Positions 8,341 to 16,258 of a DNA stretch of 45,951 bases are shown piece by piece. The translations under genes and the position numbers were made by a program. This DNA comes from Chloroflexota bacterium (GTDB lineage: Bacteria > Chloroflexota > Anaerolineae > UBA4142 > SHND01). The notes beneath the pieces are model-generated. The model saw only the letters and a program-made list of their open reading frames with translations, was not told the DNA's origin and did no database searches. The DNA lies in contig SHND01000048.1 in NCBI GenBank assembly GCA_004295045.1, positions 1 to 45,951 of the forward strand, given 5' to 3'. How positions within the stretch are numbered: the first letter of the stretch is position 1; every line of letters starts with the position of its first letter.

Positions 8341-9180
8341 ACACTTTATCTCGTCGCCACGCCCATCGGCAACCTTCAAGACATTTCACCGCGCGCATTG
8401 GAAACCTTGCGCGCGGTTTCTTTGATTGCGGCGGAAGATACGCGGACGGCGAAACAGCTGTTGAATTATTTCGACATTCACACTCCCGTCACAAGTTTTT
8501 TTGAACACAGCAAGCAAAACAAAATCGAACACATTCTTGAGGCGCTGGAGAAAAATAATGTCGCTGTGATTTCCGAAGCGGGGACGCCGGGCGTCAATGA
8601 CCCGGGGTACGAACTCGTGCGCGAAGCGCTTGCGCGCGGACATCGCGTTTCGCCAATTCCGGGCGCAAGCGCGGTGTTGACCGCGTTGGTGGCGTCGGGA
8701 ATCAATGCGGGCGCGTTTTATTACGTCGGTTTCTTGCCGCGTGAACCGCAAGGGCGGCGAAAATTCTTGCGCGAACTCGTACACGAACGCGATACGATTG
8801 TGGCATTTGAGACTCCGCATCGTTTGCGCGACGCGTTAAAAGATTTGGAAAACATTTTCGGCGCGACGCGAAAAATTTGCGTGGCGCGCGAATTGACGAA
8901 AAAGTTCGAGGAATTTCAACGCGGGATGATTGGGCAAGTGCGCGAACATTTTGACAAGAATGAGGTGCGGGGGGAATTTACGTTGGTGATTGAAGGACGG
9001 GGGACGGGGGACGGGGGACGGGGGATGGAGGTTGTGTGGGATGATGCGCGAATTGTGAAAGAAATGCGTGTGTTGCTGAAAAAAGGTGTGCCGCGCACAG
9101 AGGCGGTGAAACGGATTGCGAAGGCGAGTGGGCGCGAACGACGCGCAGTGTATGAGTTGACATTGAACGAGTCGCGGTGA
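8335..9180 (+). CDS. rsmI: 16S rRNA (cytidine1402-2'-O)-methyltransferase RsmI
   Basis: 281 residues. Diagnostic RsmI motifs are LYLVATPIGNLQDISPRA, IAAEDTRTAKQLL, ISEAGTPGVNDPG, the SAM-loop PIPGASAV, FLPREPQGRR and FETPHR. A C-terminal helix-turn-helix-like region (LLKKGVPRTEAVKRIAKASG) follows. It methylates the ribose of C1402 in the decoding centre. The GTG start lies at the very end of a repeat tract and no ribosome-binding site is visible, which is unusual. Residues about 221-231 are encoded by four copies of a 7-base repeat inserted after the conserved RGEFTLVIEG strand and before the C-terminal helices. Confidence 0.93.
   Translation: MSTLYLVATPIGNLQDISPRALETLRAVSLIAAEDTRTAKQLLNYFDIHTPVTSFFEHSKQNKIEHILEALEKNNVAVISEAGTPGVNDPGYELVREALARGHRVSPIPGASAVLTALVASGINAGAFYYVGFLPREPQGRRKFLRELVHERDTIVAFETPHRLRDALKDLENIFGATRKICVARELTKKFEEFQRGMIGQVREHFDKNEVRGEFTLVIEGRGTGDGGRGMEVVWDDARIVKEMRVLLKKGVPRTEAVKRIAKASGRERRAVYELTLNESR
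8997..9024 (+). repeat. Four perfect tandem copies of ACGGGGG inside rsmI
   Basis: The 7-base unit occurs at 8997, 9004, 9011 and 9018, then degenerates (ATGGAGG). Because the unit is not a multiple of three, gain or loss of one copy would shift the frame. Confidence 0.85.
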
Positions 9181-9204
9181 GAGGGCGCCGCGATTTTTTT
9201 TGCA

Positions 9205-9234
9205 TTGACCCAAAACAAACGCGCGTGCTATACT
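9205..9234 (+). promoter_or_regulatory. Strong sigma-70-type promoter of the cystathionine beta-synthase gene
   Basis: TTGACC (9205-9210), an 18-base spacer and TATACT (9229-9234). Transcription would start near 9241, leaving a leader of roughly 90 bases. Confidence 0.65.
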
Positions 9235-9280
9235 GAAATTCAAGACGACAGACAACAGACGACAGAGGACAGATAGCGGA

Positions 9281-9326
9281 CACCTCATTACGTTTCGCTG
9301 CCTGCGGTCTGACTTACCATGAGGAG
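9281..9326 (+). promoter_or_regulatory. Leader hairpin that could mask the ribosome-binding site
   Basis: CCTCAT at 9283-9288 is complementary to ATGAGG at 9319-9324. The latter overlaps the GAGGAG ribosome-binding site (9321-9326) for the ATG at 9333. I found no recognisable SAM or other known riboswitch core. Confidence 0.3.
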
Positions 9327-9332
9327 TCAACA

Positions 9333-10757
9333 ATGTCTGCTGACCAAGTAACGACGAATGATGCGCTGCGCGTCTATGACGACGTGGTGCAGGCGATTGG
9401 CAACACGCCGCTGGTGAAATTGAACAAAGTGACGCGCGGGCTGCGCGCGCAGGTGTACGCGAAATTGGAATTTTTGAATCCCGGCGGTTCGGTCAAAGAC
9501 CGCATCGGGCTGGCGATGATTGAACGCGCGGAACGCGAAGGCACGTTGAAACCGGGCGGCACGATTGTCGAAGGCACGAGCGGCAACACGGGCGTTGGGC
9601 TGGCGATTGCGGCGGCGATCAAGGGATACAAATGTATTTTTGTGATGCCCGACAAAATGAGCGAGGAAAAAATTCGCTTGCTGCGCGCGTTCGGCGCGCG
9701 CGTCGTGATTACGCCCACCGCCGTCGAACCCGATGACCCGCGTTCGTACTATTCCGTCTCCAAACGATTGTCGGAGGAAACGGCGAACACGATTCTCGCG
9801 GGACAGTATTGGAATCCCGCGAATCCGCAAGCGCATTACGAAACGACGGGTCCCGAAATTTGGAAACAGACGCAAGGCAAGATTGATTATTTCGTCTGCG
9901 GCATGGGAACGGGCGGAACGATTACGGGAACGGGAAAATTTCTCAAGGAACAAAATCCGAACGTGCAAGTGATTGGCGTTGACCCCGTTGGTTCGCTGTT
10001 GTATGCGACGTTCAAAGCGGGCGGAAAAATTCCCGAAGGCGCGTTCCCCAAAGTGTACAAAATCGAAGGCATCGGCGAAGATTTTTTGCCGACGGCGTTG
10101 GATTTGCAATACGTGGACGATGTGGTGCAAGCCGAAGACCGCGAATCGTTTTTGATGACGCGGCGTTTGGTGCGCGAGGAAGGATTGTTTTGCGGCGGCT
10201 CGGCGGGTTCGGCGGTATGCGGCGCGCTGCATGTGGCGAGAAATTTGGGCGCGGACAAAACGGTGGTGGTGCTTTTGCCCGATTCGGGTTCGCGCTATTT
10301 ATCGAAAATTTTCAACGATGATTGGATGCGCGAAAATCGTCTGCTCGATTATCCGCTCGCCGAAGGGCGCGTCGAAGATTTGTTGACGCTCAAGAAAATT
10401 CAAGTCATCACCGCGCACAAGAACGATTTGAAAACGCAAGTGATTGCGCGCATGAAAGAATACAACATTTCGCAACTGCCGGTGGTGGAAGATGGACAAC
10501 GTTACGCGGGAATGATTACGGAAGTGGATTTACTGAATCATCTTTTGAGCGCGGACCACAAACACGACGCGGAGGAAACGATTCAAGACATTGTGGACCG
10601 CGATGCGGCAGAAGTGGTCGGACCCGAAACATCGCTGTCCGTGCTTTCGGAAGTGTTTCGTCACGGCAAGACGGCGGTGGTGTGTGAAGAGGATAAGGTT
10701 ACGGGAATTGTGAGCAAGATTGATTTGATTGAATATTTGGCGGGAAGGGTGCAGTAA
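9333..10757 (+). CDS. Cystathionine beta-synthase with C-terminal CBS-domain pair
   Basis: 474 residues. The PLP fold type II core (1-330) shows NPGGSVKDRIGL with the Schiff-base Lys55, the phosphate loop EGTSGNTGVGLA (about 84-95), GTGGTITGTG and CGGSAGSA. Residues about 340-474 form two CBS motifs that bind adenosyl ligands and tune activity. The enzyme condenses serine and homocysteine to cystathionine; the close relative cysteine synthase is less likely because of the CBS tail. A GAGGAG site precedes the ATG by 6 bases. It stands alone behind its own promoter. Confidence 0.92.
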   Translation: MSADQVTTNDALRVYDDVVQAIGNTPLVKLNKVTRGLRAQVYAKLEFLNPGGSVKDRIGLAMIERAEREGTLKPGGTIVEGTSGNTGVGLAIAAAIKGYKCIFVMPDKMSEEKIRLLRAFGARVVITPTAVEPDDPRSYYSVSKRLSEETANTILAGQYWNPANPQAHYETTGPEIWKQTQGKIDYFVCGMGTGGTITGTGKFLKEQNPNVQVIGVDPVGSLLYATFKAGGKIPEGAFPKVYKIEGIGEDFLPTALDLQYVDDVVQAEDRESFLMTRRLVREEGLFCGGSAGSAVCGALHVARNLGADKTVVVLLPDSGSRYLSKIFNDDWMRENRLLDYPLAEGRVEDLLTLKKIQVITAHKNDLKTQVIARMKEYNISQLPVVEDGQRYAGMITEVDLLNHLLSADHKHDAEETIQDIVDRDAAEVVGPETSLSVLSEVFRHGKTAVVCEEDKVTGIVSKIDLIEYLAGRVQ

Positions 10758-10773
10758 AAAAAGCGAGGAGCTG

Positions 10774-11004
10774 ATGATGTTGAACTTTTCACGAATCACC
10801 GTAAATCCAAAAGTGTTTGGCGGTAAGCCATGTATTCGCAATTTGCGTTTTCCCGTTTCGCGTTTGCTGGGGTTACTTGCAGCAGGGGAAACGCGCACTT
10901 CAATTCTGAAAGCGTATCCTTTTCTTGAATCAGAGGATATTGACCAAGCGCTTGAGTATGCGGCTTCGCTCGCCGAAGAACAAGTGATTGAGTTTGCGGC
11001 ATGA
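10774..11004 (+). CDS. DUF433-family antitoxin
   Basis: 76 residues. Starts at tandem ATGs (10774/10777) after a GAGGAG site; the second ATG has the better spacing. The DUF433 pattern is clear: ITVNPKVFGGKPCIRNLRFPVSRLLGLLAAGET, then AYPFLESEDIDQALEYAA. DUF433 proteins are small helix-turn-helix antitoxins paired with PIN-like toxins. The stop overlaps the toxin start by 4 bases (ATGA). It follows the cystathionine beta-synthase gene by 16 bases and may be read through from it. Confidence 0.88.
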   Translation: MMLNFSRITVNPKVFGGKPCIRNLRFPVSRLLGLLAAGETRTSILKAYPFLESEDIDQALEYAASLAEEQVIEFAA

Positions 11005-11384
11005 AATTTCTGATTGATATGCCTGTTTCACCTGAACTGGTGAAAACGCTCGAACAGCGCGGTCACGCGGCAGTGCATGTGCAAGAGATTGGTTTGGCAG
11101 GGGCTGAGGATTCGGAAATTGTCTCGCGTGCGCGACAAGAAGCGCGAATTATCGTCACGGCTGATTTGGATTTTGGTCAGTTGCTGGCGCTGAGCAATGC
11201 GGATGGACCTGGCGTCATTTTATTTCGCGGCGGAAATTATTCTGAACGTGAAATGTGCGAGTTATTAGAGCGTGTGTTGAATTCTGTGGAGAACACTGTC
11301 TTGCCTCACGCCATTTGCGTGATAGATAAAAATCGCGTACGCGTAACTCGACTCCCCTTGAAGCGGAACCTTGAAAGAGAATAA
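11001..11384 (+). CDS. DUF5615 PIN-like toxin
   Basis: 127 residues. The N-terminus MKFLIDMPVSPELVKTLEQRGH and the central IIVTADLDFGQL match DUF5615 PIN-like proteins. Acidic residues at positions 6 and about 53-57 could form the metal site of an RNase. It is the partner of the DUF433 antitoxin with which it overlaps by ATGA. The target RNA is unknown. Confidence 0.85.
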   Translation: MKFLIDMPVSPELVKTLEQRGHAAVHVQEIGLAGAEDSEIVSRARQEARIIVTADLDFGQLLALSNADGPGVILFRGGNYSEREMCELLERVLNSVENTVLPHAICVIDKNRVRVTRLPLKRNLERE

Positions 11385-11390
11385 AGCCCA

Positions 11391-12215
11391 ATGAAGTCAG
11401 GAGTGACGCAACTTTATCCATTGCCGAGCGCGGACCGCGAATTAGAGGGAACGTATCTCGCGCATGATTTGCGGGAATACGCAAACGATTCGACGCCGTA
11501 CATTTACGCGAATTTTGTAACGAGTCTCGATGGGCGCATCGCCATTCCGCGCCCCGATGGTTCGGGCTTGATGGTGCCGAAAAATATCGCGAATGAACGC
11601 GATTGGCGATTGTATCAAGAACTCGCGACGCAAGCAGATTTAATTATCAGCAGCGGGCGTTATTTGCGCGATTGGGCGCAAGGACGCGCGCAAGAAATTT
11701 TGCAAACGGACAATCCAAAATTCGCCGATTTGCGCGCATGGCGCAGCGCGCGGGGTCTGAAACCGCATCCCGATATCGCCATCATCAGCAGCAGTTTGGA
11801 CTTTACGATCCCTGATGTGCTGACACAGGATGGACGCAAAGCGATTTTTTTTACGACGGCGAACCCCGATCCTAAACGCGTGCGCGAAATCGAAAGCAAA
11901 GCGGGGCAAGTGATCGTCGCGGGCGAAAACAGTGTTGAGGGAATATTGTTCGCACAGCGCGCGTTTGAATTGGGCTATCGCGTCATTTATTCGGGCGCAG
12001 GTCCGAAAATTTTGCATTTGCTTTTAGCGGATGGTGTGCTGGATCGTTTGTATCTGACTTTCGCTAATCGCGTGTTGGGCGGCAAACCGTTCGCGACGAT
12101 TATGGATGGGGCGCTGTTGGAACCGACCGCCGATTTCAAACTCGACACGCTATATTTCGATGCGGCGGGAGTGGATGGGCTGGGGCAGTTGTTTGCGAGT
12201 TATGATCGCCTGTGA
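11391..12215 (+). CDS. RibD C-terminal-domain (dihydrofolate-reductase-like) reductase
   Basis: 274 residues. The RibD_C fold is supported by YIYANFVTSLDGRIA near residue 36, ADLIISSGRYLRD, a Gly-containing NADPH loop (RVIYSGAGPKILHLLLADGVLDRLYLTF) and a C-terminal strand. In riboflavin synthesis this domain reduces the ribosyl-amino-pyrimidine. The deaminase half is absent and no rib genes are nearby, so the substrate may differ. It begins 7 bases after the toxin gene. Confidence 0.8.
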   Translation: MKSGVTQLYPLPSADRELEGTYLAHDLREYANDSTPYIYANFVTSLDGRIAIPRPDGSGLMVPKNIANERDWRLYQELATQADLIISSGRYLRDWAQGRAQEILQTDNPKFADLRAWRSARGLKPHPDIAIISSSLDFTIPDVLTQDGRKAIFFTTANPDPKRVREIESKAGQVIVAGENSVEGILFAQRAFELGYRVIYSGAGPKILHLLLADGVLDRLYLTFANRVLGGKPFATIMDGALLEPTADFKLDTLYFDAAGVDGLGQLFASYDRL

Positions 12216-12261
12216 GCATCAGACGAATTGCGCGCTCGAATTTTAAGGTTGTTGAATCGCT

Positions 12262-12289
12262 TTGATTTTCTTGGGGGCTGTGTTATGCT
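12262..12289 (+). promoter_or_regulatory. Promoter of the antitoxin/VapC remnant
   Basis: TTGATT (12262-12267), 16 bases, TATGCT (12284-12289). An AAGGAG ribosome-binding site lies at 12299-12304, 6 bases before the ATG at 12311. Confidence 0.45.
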
Positions 12290-12310
12290 GTATAGAGTAA
12301 GGAGAAAACT

Positions 12311-12667
12311 ATGACTCCCTCTCAAATTCTACCCGAACTCATTGCCGAACATCAGGCGTTGGTGCGGCGCGTCGAAAAGATTGAAAAGATTCTTAACAAA
12401 CGACTACCCGTTTCCGTGCCTCAAAAGCCAATTCAAACTATTGCGTCAAAGCGAAAAAAAGATATTCGCGTGTTAATCAAAGAGATGCAGGAGAAATATG
12501 CCGGCACAACTTTGCTCACCCAATCCCTCCTCGCAGAGCGGCGCGCAGAGATCGCGCGGGAAGAAACCGAAATTCGTAATAGACTCGCACGCCATCGTCG
12601 CACTCGTAGACAAGGAAAAGGGACACGAACGCGTCGCGTCGCGACACGTAGCCGCGCAAAACAGTGA
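12311..12667 (+). CDS. Antitoxin-like protein with probable read-through tail
   Basis: 118 residues. The first 85 are a coiled-coil-like, charged protein (LIAEHQALVRRVEKIEKIL) ending in KYAGTTLLTQSLLAERRAEIAREE, a tail common in VapB-type antitoxins. The next 33 residues are an Arg-rich stretch read out of frame through the toxin coding region. This suggests the original stop near 12566 has been lost. Promoter and ribosome-binding site are intact. Confidence 0.65.
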   Translation: MTPSQILPELIAEHQALVRRVEKIEKILNKRLPVSVPQKPIQTIASKRKKDIRVLIKEMQEKYAGTTLLTQSLLAERRAEIAREETEIRNRLARHRRTRRQGKGTRTRRVATRSRAKQ

Positions 12668-12964
12668 AATTGCGCTTTACATGAGCTTGATGAATTGGGG
12701 TGAAATTCTTTACACGTTTGAACGCGAACGTGGAGCGCGATTTGCAGATGAGTTCGAACAGGACCTTGACGAATACCCGATAAGATTGATGGGAGTCAAT
12801 CGCAGCGCATTCGTGCGGCAGCGCGGTTAAAGAGTATGTATCCTCTATCTTACGCGGACGCCTTTGCCGTTGCATTAGCCCAGGAACTCGCCGCAACTGT
12901 GATCACTGGCGACCCCGAATTCAGAGCGATTGGAAACATCGTTTCTGTTGATTGGATACGCTAA
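12498..12964 (+). pseudogene. VapC-like PIN-domain toxin, frameshifted
   Basis: A PIN domain is readable in two frames. The first (homology from about 12567, stop 12828-12830) gives KFVIDSHAIVALVDKEKG and MNWGEILYTFERERGARFADEF. The second (from about 12815 to the stop at 12962-12964) gives AARLKSMYPLSYADAFAVALA and ITGDPEFRAIG. Joined at about 12812-12815 they make a complete VapC with all four acidic positions (Asp at 12582, Glu in NWGE, Asp in YADA, Asp in TGDPE). There is also no start codon at the expected point; the nearest ATG in frame, 12498, lies within the antitoxin. Either a decayed toxin or an assembly error. Confidence 0.8.
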
Positions 12965-12965
12965 C

Positions 12966-12998
12966 ACCGCCACTCGCCTCCGATTGGCGGTTTTTTTT
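12966..12998 (+). terminator. Rho-independent terminator after the VapC remnant
   Basis: ACCGCCA (12966-12972) pairs with TGGCGGT (12985-12991) around a 12-base loop and is followed by an unbroken T run to 12998. It starts 2 bases after the toxin stop, so the locus was once a complete transcription unit. Confidence 0.85.
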
Positions 12999-13007
12999 CT
13001 TTGCTAA

Positions 13008-13055
13008 AACCTGCAATCGAAAATCAGCAATCTGAAATCTAAATTCTAAAATTCC
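13008..13055. repeat. AATCTGAAAT/AAATTCTAAA-type dispersed repeat
   Basis: A run of degenerate AAAATCAGCAATCTGAAATC and AAATTCTAAAATTC units fills the gap before the helicase ATG. A related AATTC-rich repeat with an inverted pair lies at 36371-36412. Family resemblance is by eye. Confidence 0.4.
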
Positions 13056-15356
13056 ATGTCTCCCACCCAATTCCTCACCTCCCTCCGTTCCGACAAACAT
13101 TACGCCAACCAAATCATTCACTTGGAACATCTCGCGCCGCGCGCGGCAAAATACGCGCGTCTGGAAAAATCTTTGCATCCCGCGCTGCAAGACGCGTTGA
13201 AACAAATCGGCATCGAAAAATTTTTCTCGCATCAAGCGCACGCGATTAACGCGGCGCGCGAGGGCTATGATGTTGTGGTAGCCACAAGCACCTCGTCGGG
13301 CAAAACGCTGTGTTACAACATTCCCGTTCTCGAAGCGATTTTGGAACAGCCACAGTCGCGCGCGTTGTATTTGTTTCCGACAAAGGCGTTGGCGCAAGAC
13401 CAACTGCGCGCGCTCGATGAATTGACGAATGTGTTGGAAACAACCAAGCAAATCGTTTTCGACACGTACGACGGCGATACGAAACGTGAAGCGCGCACAA
13501 AATTACGCAGGCGCGGCAACATCATCCTCACGAATCCCGACATGCTCTCGCTCGGCATTTTGCCCAATCATTCGATGTGGGCGGATTTCATTGCGAATTT
13601 GAAATATATTGTCATTGACGAAGCGCATGTATATCGCGGTGTGTTCGGTTCGCAAGTGGCGTGCGTTCTAAGACGACTGCGCCGCTTGTGCGAATACTAT
13701 TCCGCGAATCCGCAATTCATTTTTTGTTCGGCGACGATTGCGAATCCGGGCGAGCATGTGCATCGTTTGTCAGGACGCCGCGCCAAGGTGATTGCCGAAG
13801 ATGGCGCGCCGCGCGGACAGCGTGAGTTTGCGTTGTGGAATCCGCCGTTCATTGACAAGACGCGCACGACGCGCCGCAGCGCCAATTCCGAAGCCGCGCA
13901 TTTATTTTCCGAACTCGTGCGCGAGAAAATGCGAAACATCACGTTCGTGCGCGCGCGGAAATTGGCGGAACTCGTTTTATTGTACGCGCGCGACAATTTG
14001 AAACGCACCGCGCCCGAACTCGTGGACAAGGTGAAATCGTACCGCGCGGGCTATCTCGCCGACGAACGGCGCGCGATTGAACGCGATTTGTTCTCGGGAA
14101 AATTGCTGGGCGTGACGGCGACGAATGCGTTGGAATTGGGGATTGATGTGGGGCATCTCGACGCGACGGTGGTGGTCGGTTTTCCGGGAACCATCGCGTC
14201 GTTATGGCAGCAGGTGGGGCGTTCGGGGCGCGGGACGCGCGACGCGCTTTCGATTCTCGTTGGGATGGATGACCCGCTCAATCAATTTTTCATGCGCCAT
14301 CCCGAAGTGTTGTTTGCGAAACCGGTTGAACACGCGTTGATTTATCCCGACAATCCGTACATTTTGGAAAAGCATTTGCCGTGCGCGGCGTACGAATTGC
14401 CGTTGACGAACGCGGACGAAGAATTGTTCGGTCCCGGATTCGTCGAAGCGATGATTCGTTTGGAACGCAATGGCGCGCTCGATTATCGCAACGAGCAGTG
14501 GTATTTTCGCGGACTTGGTTATCCCGCCGAAAAGGTCAACATTCGTTCCGTGTCTGACCAAATTGTTTCGCTCGTGGACGTAAAACACAATTTCAAAACG
14601 ATTGAAGAAATCGAAGCGACGACGGCGATGCAGCGCTGCTACGAAGGCGCGATTTATTTGCATCAAGGCGAATCGTATCTGATTACGAAATTGGATTTGG
14701 AAGCAGGCGCGGCGTACTGCAAACCTGTTGACGTGGATTTTTATACCGAAGTGCGCGAGAACGGCGAAACGCGCATTCTCAAATCTTTGCGCCAGCGCGA
14801 GGTGGGGAACACCCTCGCGTTTTACGGCGATGTGCGCGTGACGGAACAAATTGTTGGCTATCGGCGCAAACGTCAATTCACCGAAGAAGTTTTGGCGACG
14901 ATTGATTTGGACTATCCGCCGCAGTTGTTTGATACGAAAGCGGTGTGGTGGGACATTCCCGAAGAGTTGATTCGCAAAATTTCGCGTGAGGGCTATGACC
15001 TTGCAGGTTCGCTTCACGCGGCGGAACACGCGTGTATCGGACTGCTGCCATTGTTTGCAATGTGTGACCGTTGGGACATTGGCGGGCTTTCGATTTTGAT
15101 GCATCCCGACACAGGCAAGCCGCAAATTTTCATTTACGATGGTTTCCCCGGTGGCATCGGCATCACGGAAAAAGCATTCGCGTTATTGGAATCGTTGTGG
15201 ACGGCGACGTTGGAAACAATCGAACAATGCCCTTGTGAATTCGGCTGTCCGTCGTGCGTGCAATCGCCGAAATGCGGCAACAACAATGAGCCGTTGGATA
15301 AAAAGGGCGCGGTGGTGCTGTTGAGAGGAGTGTTGGGGAAAGGCGAAAGGAAATGA
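13056..15356 (+). CDS. mrfA: MrfA-type superfamily 2 DNA helicase (DUF1998 zinc module)
   Basis: 766 residues. RecA-like domain 1 has Walker A ATSTSSGKTL (about 68-77), the DEAH box VIDEAH and the SAT motif. Domain 2 has ATNALELGIDVG and the arginine-finger motif VGRSGRGT. The C-terminal module ends in a Cys4 zinc site (CPCEFGCPSCVQSPKCG), the signature of MrfA/YprA. In Bacillus MrfA is a 3'-5' helicase acting in mitomycin-lesion excision repair. No MrfB-like exonuclease is in the window. The last 4 bases overlap the next start. Confidence 0.9.
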   Translation: MSPTQFLTSLRSDKHYANQIIHLEHLAPRAAKYARLEKSLHPALQDALKQIGIEKFFSHQAHAINAAREGYDVVVATSTSSGKTLCYNIPVLEAILEQPQSRALYLFPTKALAQDQLRALDELTNVLETTKQIVFDTYDGDTKREARTKLRRRGNIILTNPDMLSLGILPNHSMWADFIANLKYIVIDEAHVYRGVFGSQVACVLRRLRRLCEYYSANPQFIFCSATIANPGEHVHRLSGRRAKVIAEDGAPRGQREFALWNPPFIDKTRTTRRSANSEAAHLFSELVREKMRNITFVRARKLAELVLLYARDNLKRTAPELVDKVKSYRAGYLADERRAIERDLFSGKLLGVTATNALELGIDVGHLDATVVVGFPGTIASLWQQVGRSGRGTRDALSILVGMDDPLNQFFMRHPEVLFAKPVEHALIYPDNPYILEKHLPCAAYELPLTNADEELFGPGFVEAMIRLERNGALDYRNEQWYFRGLGYPAEKVNIRSVSDQIVSLVDVKHNFKTIEEIEATTAMQRCYEGAIYLHQGESYLITKLDLEAGAAYCKPVDVDFYTEVRENGETRILKSLRQREVGNTLAFYGDVRVTEQIVGYRRKRQFTEEVLATIDLDYPPQLFDTKAVWWDIPEELIRKISREGYDLAGSLHAAEHACIGLLPLFAMCDRWDIGGLSILMHPDTGKPQIFIYDGFPGGIGITEKAFALLESLWTATLETIEQCPCEFGCPSCVQSPKCGNNNEPLDKKGAVVLLRGVLGKGERK

Positions 15357-16219
15357 GAGAGCAAGTTATTGACTTGATTCGTCAATCAGGATTAACTCGC
15401 GTTGCGGCACAAATTGAAGGTTACGTGAAGGATTCAATCCGATTGATTCCTGAAAAGACTAATGAGGAAAACCTGAAGATTGGGGTAACCAAAATTGGCG
15501 GGCATCCCGACTTACCGCCTGAGATTCAATGGCCCTCTTGGAACAACATTCCACAGTCATTCATCGCCCAATTGCGACTCGCCGATTTTATTGATTTTGA
15601 TTTTGCAGATCAACTACCCCAAAATGGGTGGCTCTATTTTTTTTACGACGCCGAGCAAAGCGTCATTGGTATTGATCCAAAAGATCGCGGCGGATGGAGT
15701 GTCCACTATTTCGATGGAAACGAATCCGTCCTCGCGCGCCGCGAGTTTCCAACCAACCTTCCCGTTCACAGCCAGTTCAATGCGTGCCATGTCAAGCGCT
15801 TGGCTGAGCCAACAATTCCGAGCAGCGATAGCATTTATATTGAGCAATTAGAACTCACACATGAGGAACGGGAATTGTATTGGGCTTTGTATGATCAAGT
15901 TCATGAGTTGCATCGCAAACGGAACGGCGCGCTTCATCGTATTTTGGGATATCCTGACCCCGTGCAAGGTGATGTGCATTATGAATGTCAATTGGCGTTT
16001 AACGGTCTCGATGTTGGTGAAGCCAAATCATATACAGACCCGATCGCTGCCAAGTTGAATCCCGCGCGAAAGGAATGGCAGTTGTTATTGCAAATAGATT
16101 CGGATCAACAAGCAGGAATGATGTGGGGCGATGTGGGTTCGATCTATTTTTCGATGCAAAGTCGAGATTTAGAGCAAAAGAGATTTGAGCAAGCTTGGTT
16201 CACCTATCAGTGCTCGTAA
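15353..16219 (+). CDS. YwqG-family protein (DUF1963)
   Basis: 288 residues. The DUF1963 pattern is visible: KIGGHPDLPPEIQWP near residue 47, SFIAQLRLADF, GWLYFFYDAEQ, HRILGYPDPVQGD and a C-terminal WGDVGSIYF. Members are cytoplasmic beta-rich proteins of unknown function. It is coupled to the helicase gene by an ATGA overlap and ends at a shared terminator. The gene reads less CGCG-rich than its neighbours, possibly reflecting a different history. Confidence 0.85.
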   Translation: MREQVIDLIRQSGLTRVAAQIEGYVKDSIRLIPEKTNEENLKIGVTKIGGHPDLPPEIQWPSWNNIPQSFIAQLRLADFIDFDFADQLPQNGWLYFFYDAEQSVIGIDPKDRGGWSVHYFDGNESVLARREFPTNLPVHSQFNACHVKRLAEPTIPSSDSIYIEQLELTHEERELYWALYDQVHELHRKRNGALHRILGYPDPVQGDVHYECQLAFNGLDVGEAKSYTDPIAAKLNPARKEWQLLLQIDSDQQAGMMWGDVGSIYFSMQSRDLEQKRFEQAWFTYQCS

Positions 16220-16225
16220 AAAGAT

Positions 16226-16248
16226 GGGGCGAGTCATTGACTCGCCCC
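16226..16248. terminator. Hairpin between convergent genes
   Basis: GGGGCGAGT (16226-16234) pairs perfectly with ACTCGCCCC (16240-16248) around a 5-base loop. It sits between the stop of the YwqG gene and that of the convergent protoglobin-Rieske gene. The T-tracts on either side are poor. Confidence 0.6.
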
Positions 16249-16258
16249 TCGCTTTATC

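Noticed and set aside
9235..9332. SAM riboswitch before the cystathionine beta-synthase gene
   Set aside because: The leader is too short and lacks the conserved core pairing of S-box or other SAM classes; only a simple hairpin is supported.
9327..10232. 301-codon minus-strand open frame
   Set aside because: Antisense to the cystathionine beta-synthase gene and explained by its codon bias.
14202..15125. 307-codon minus-strand open frame
   Set aside because: Antisense to the helicase gene; no recognisable domain.
16226..16248. Mobile-element inverted end
   Set aside because: It is a short hairpin between convergent genes with no transposase or target duplication; a terminator is simpler.
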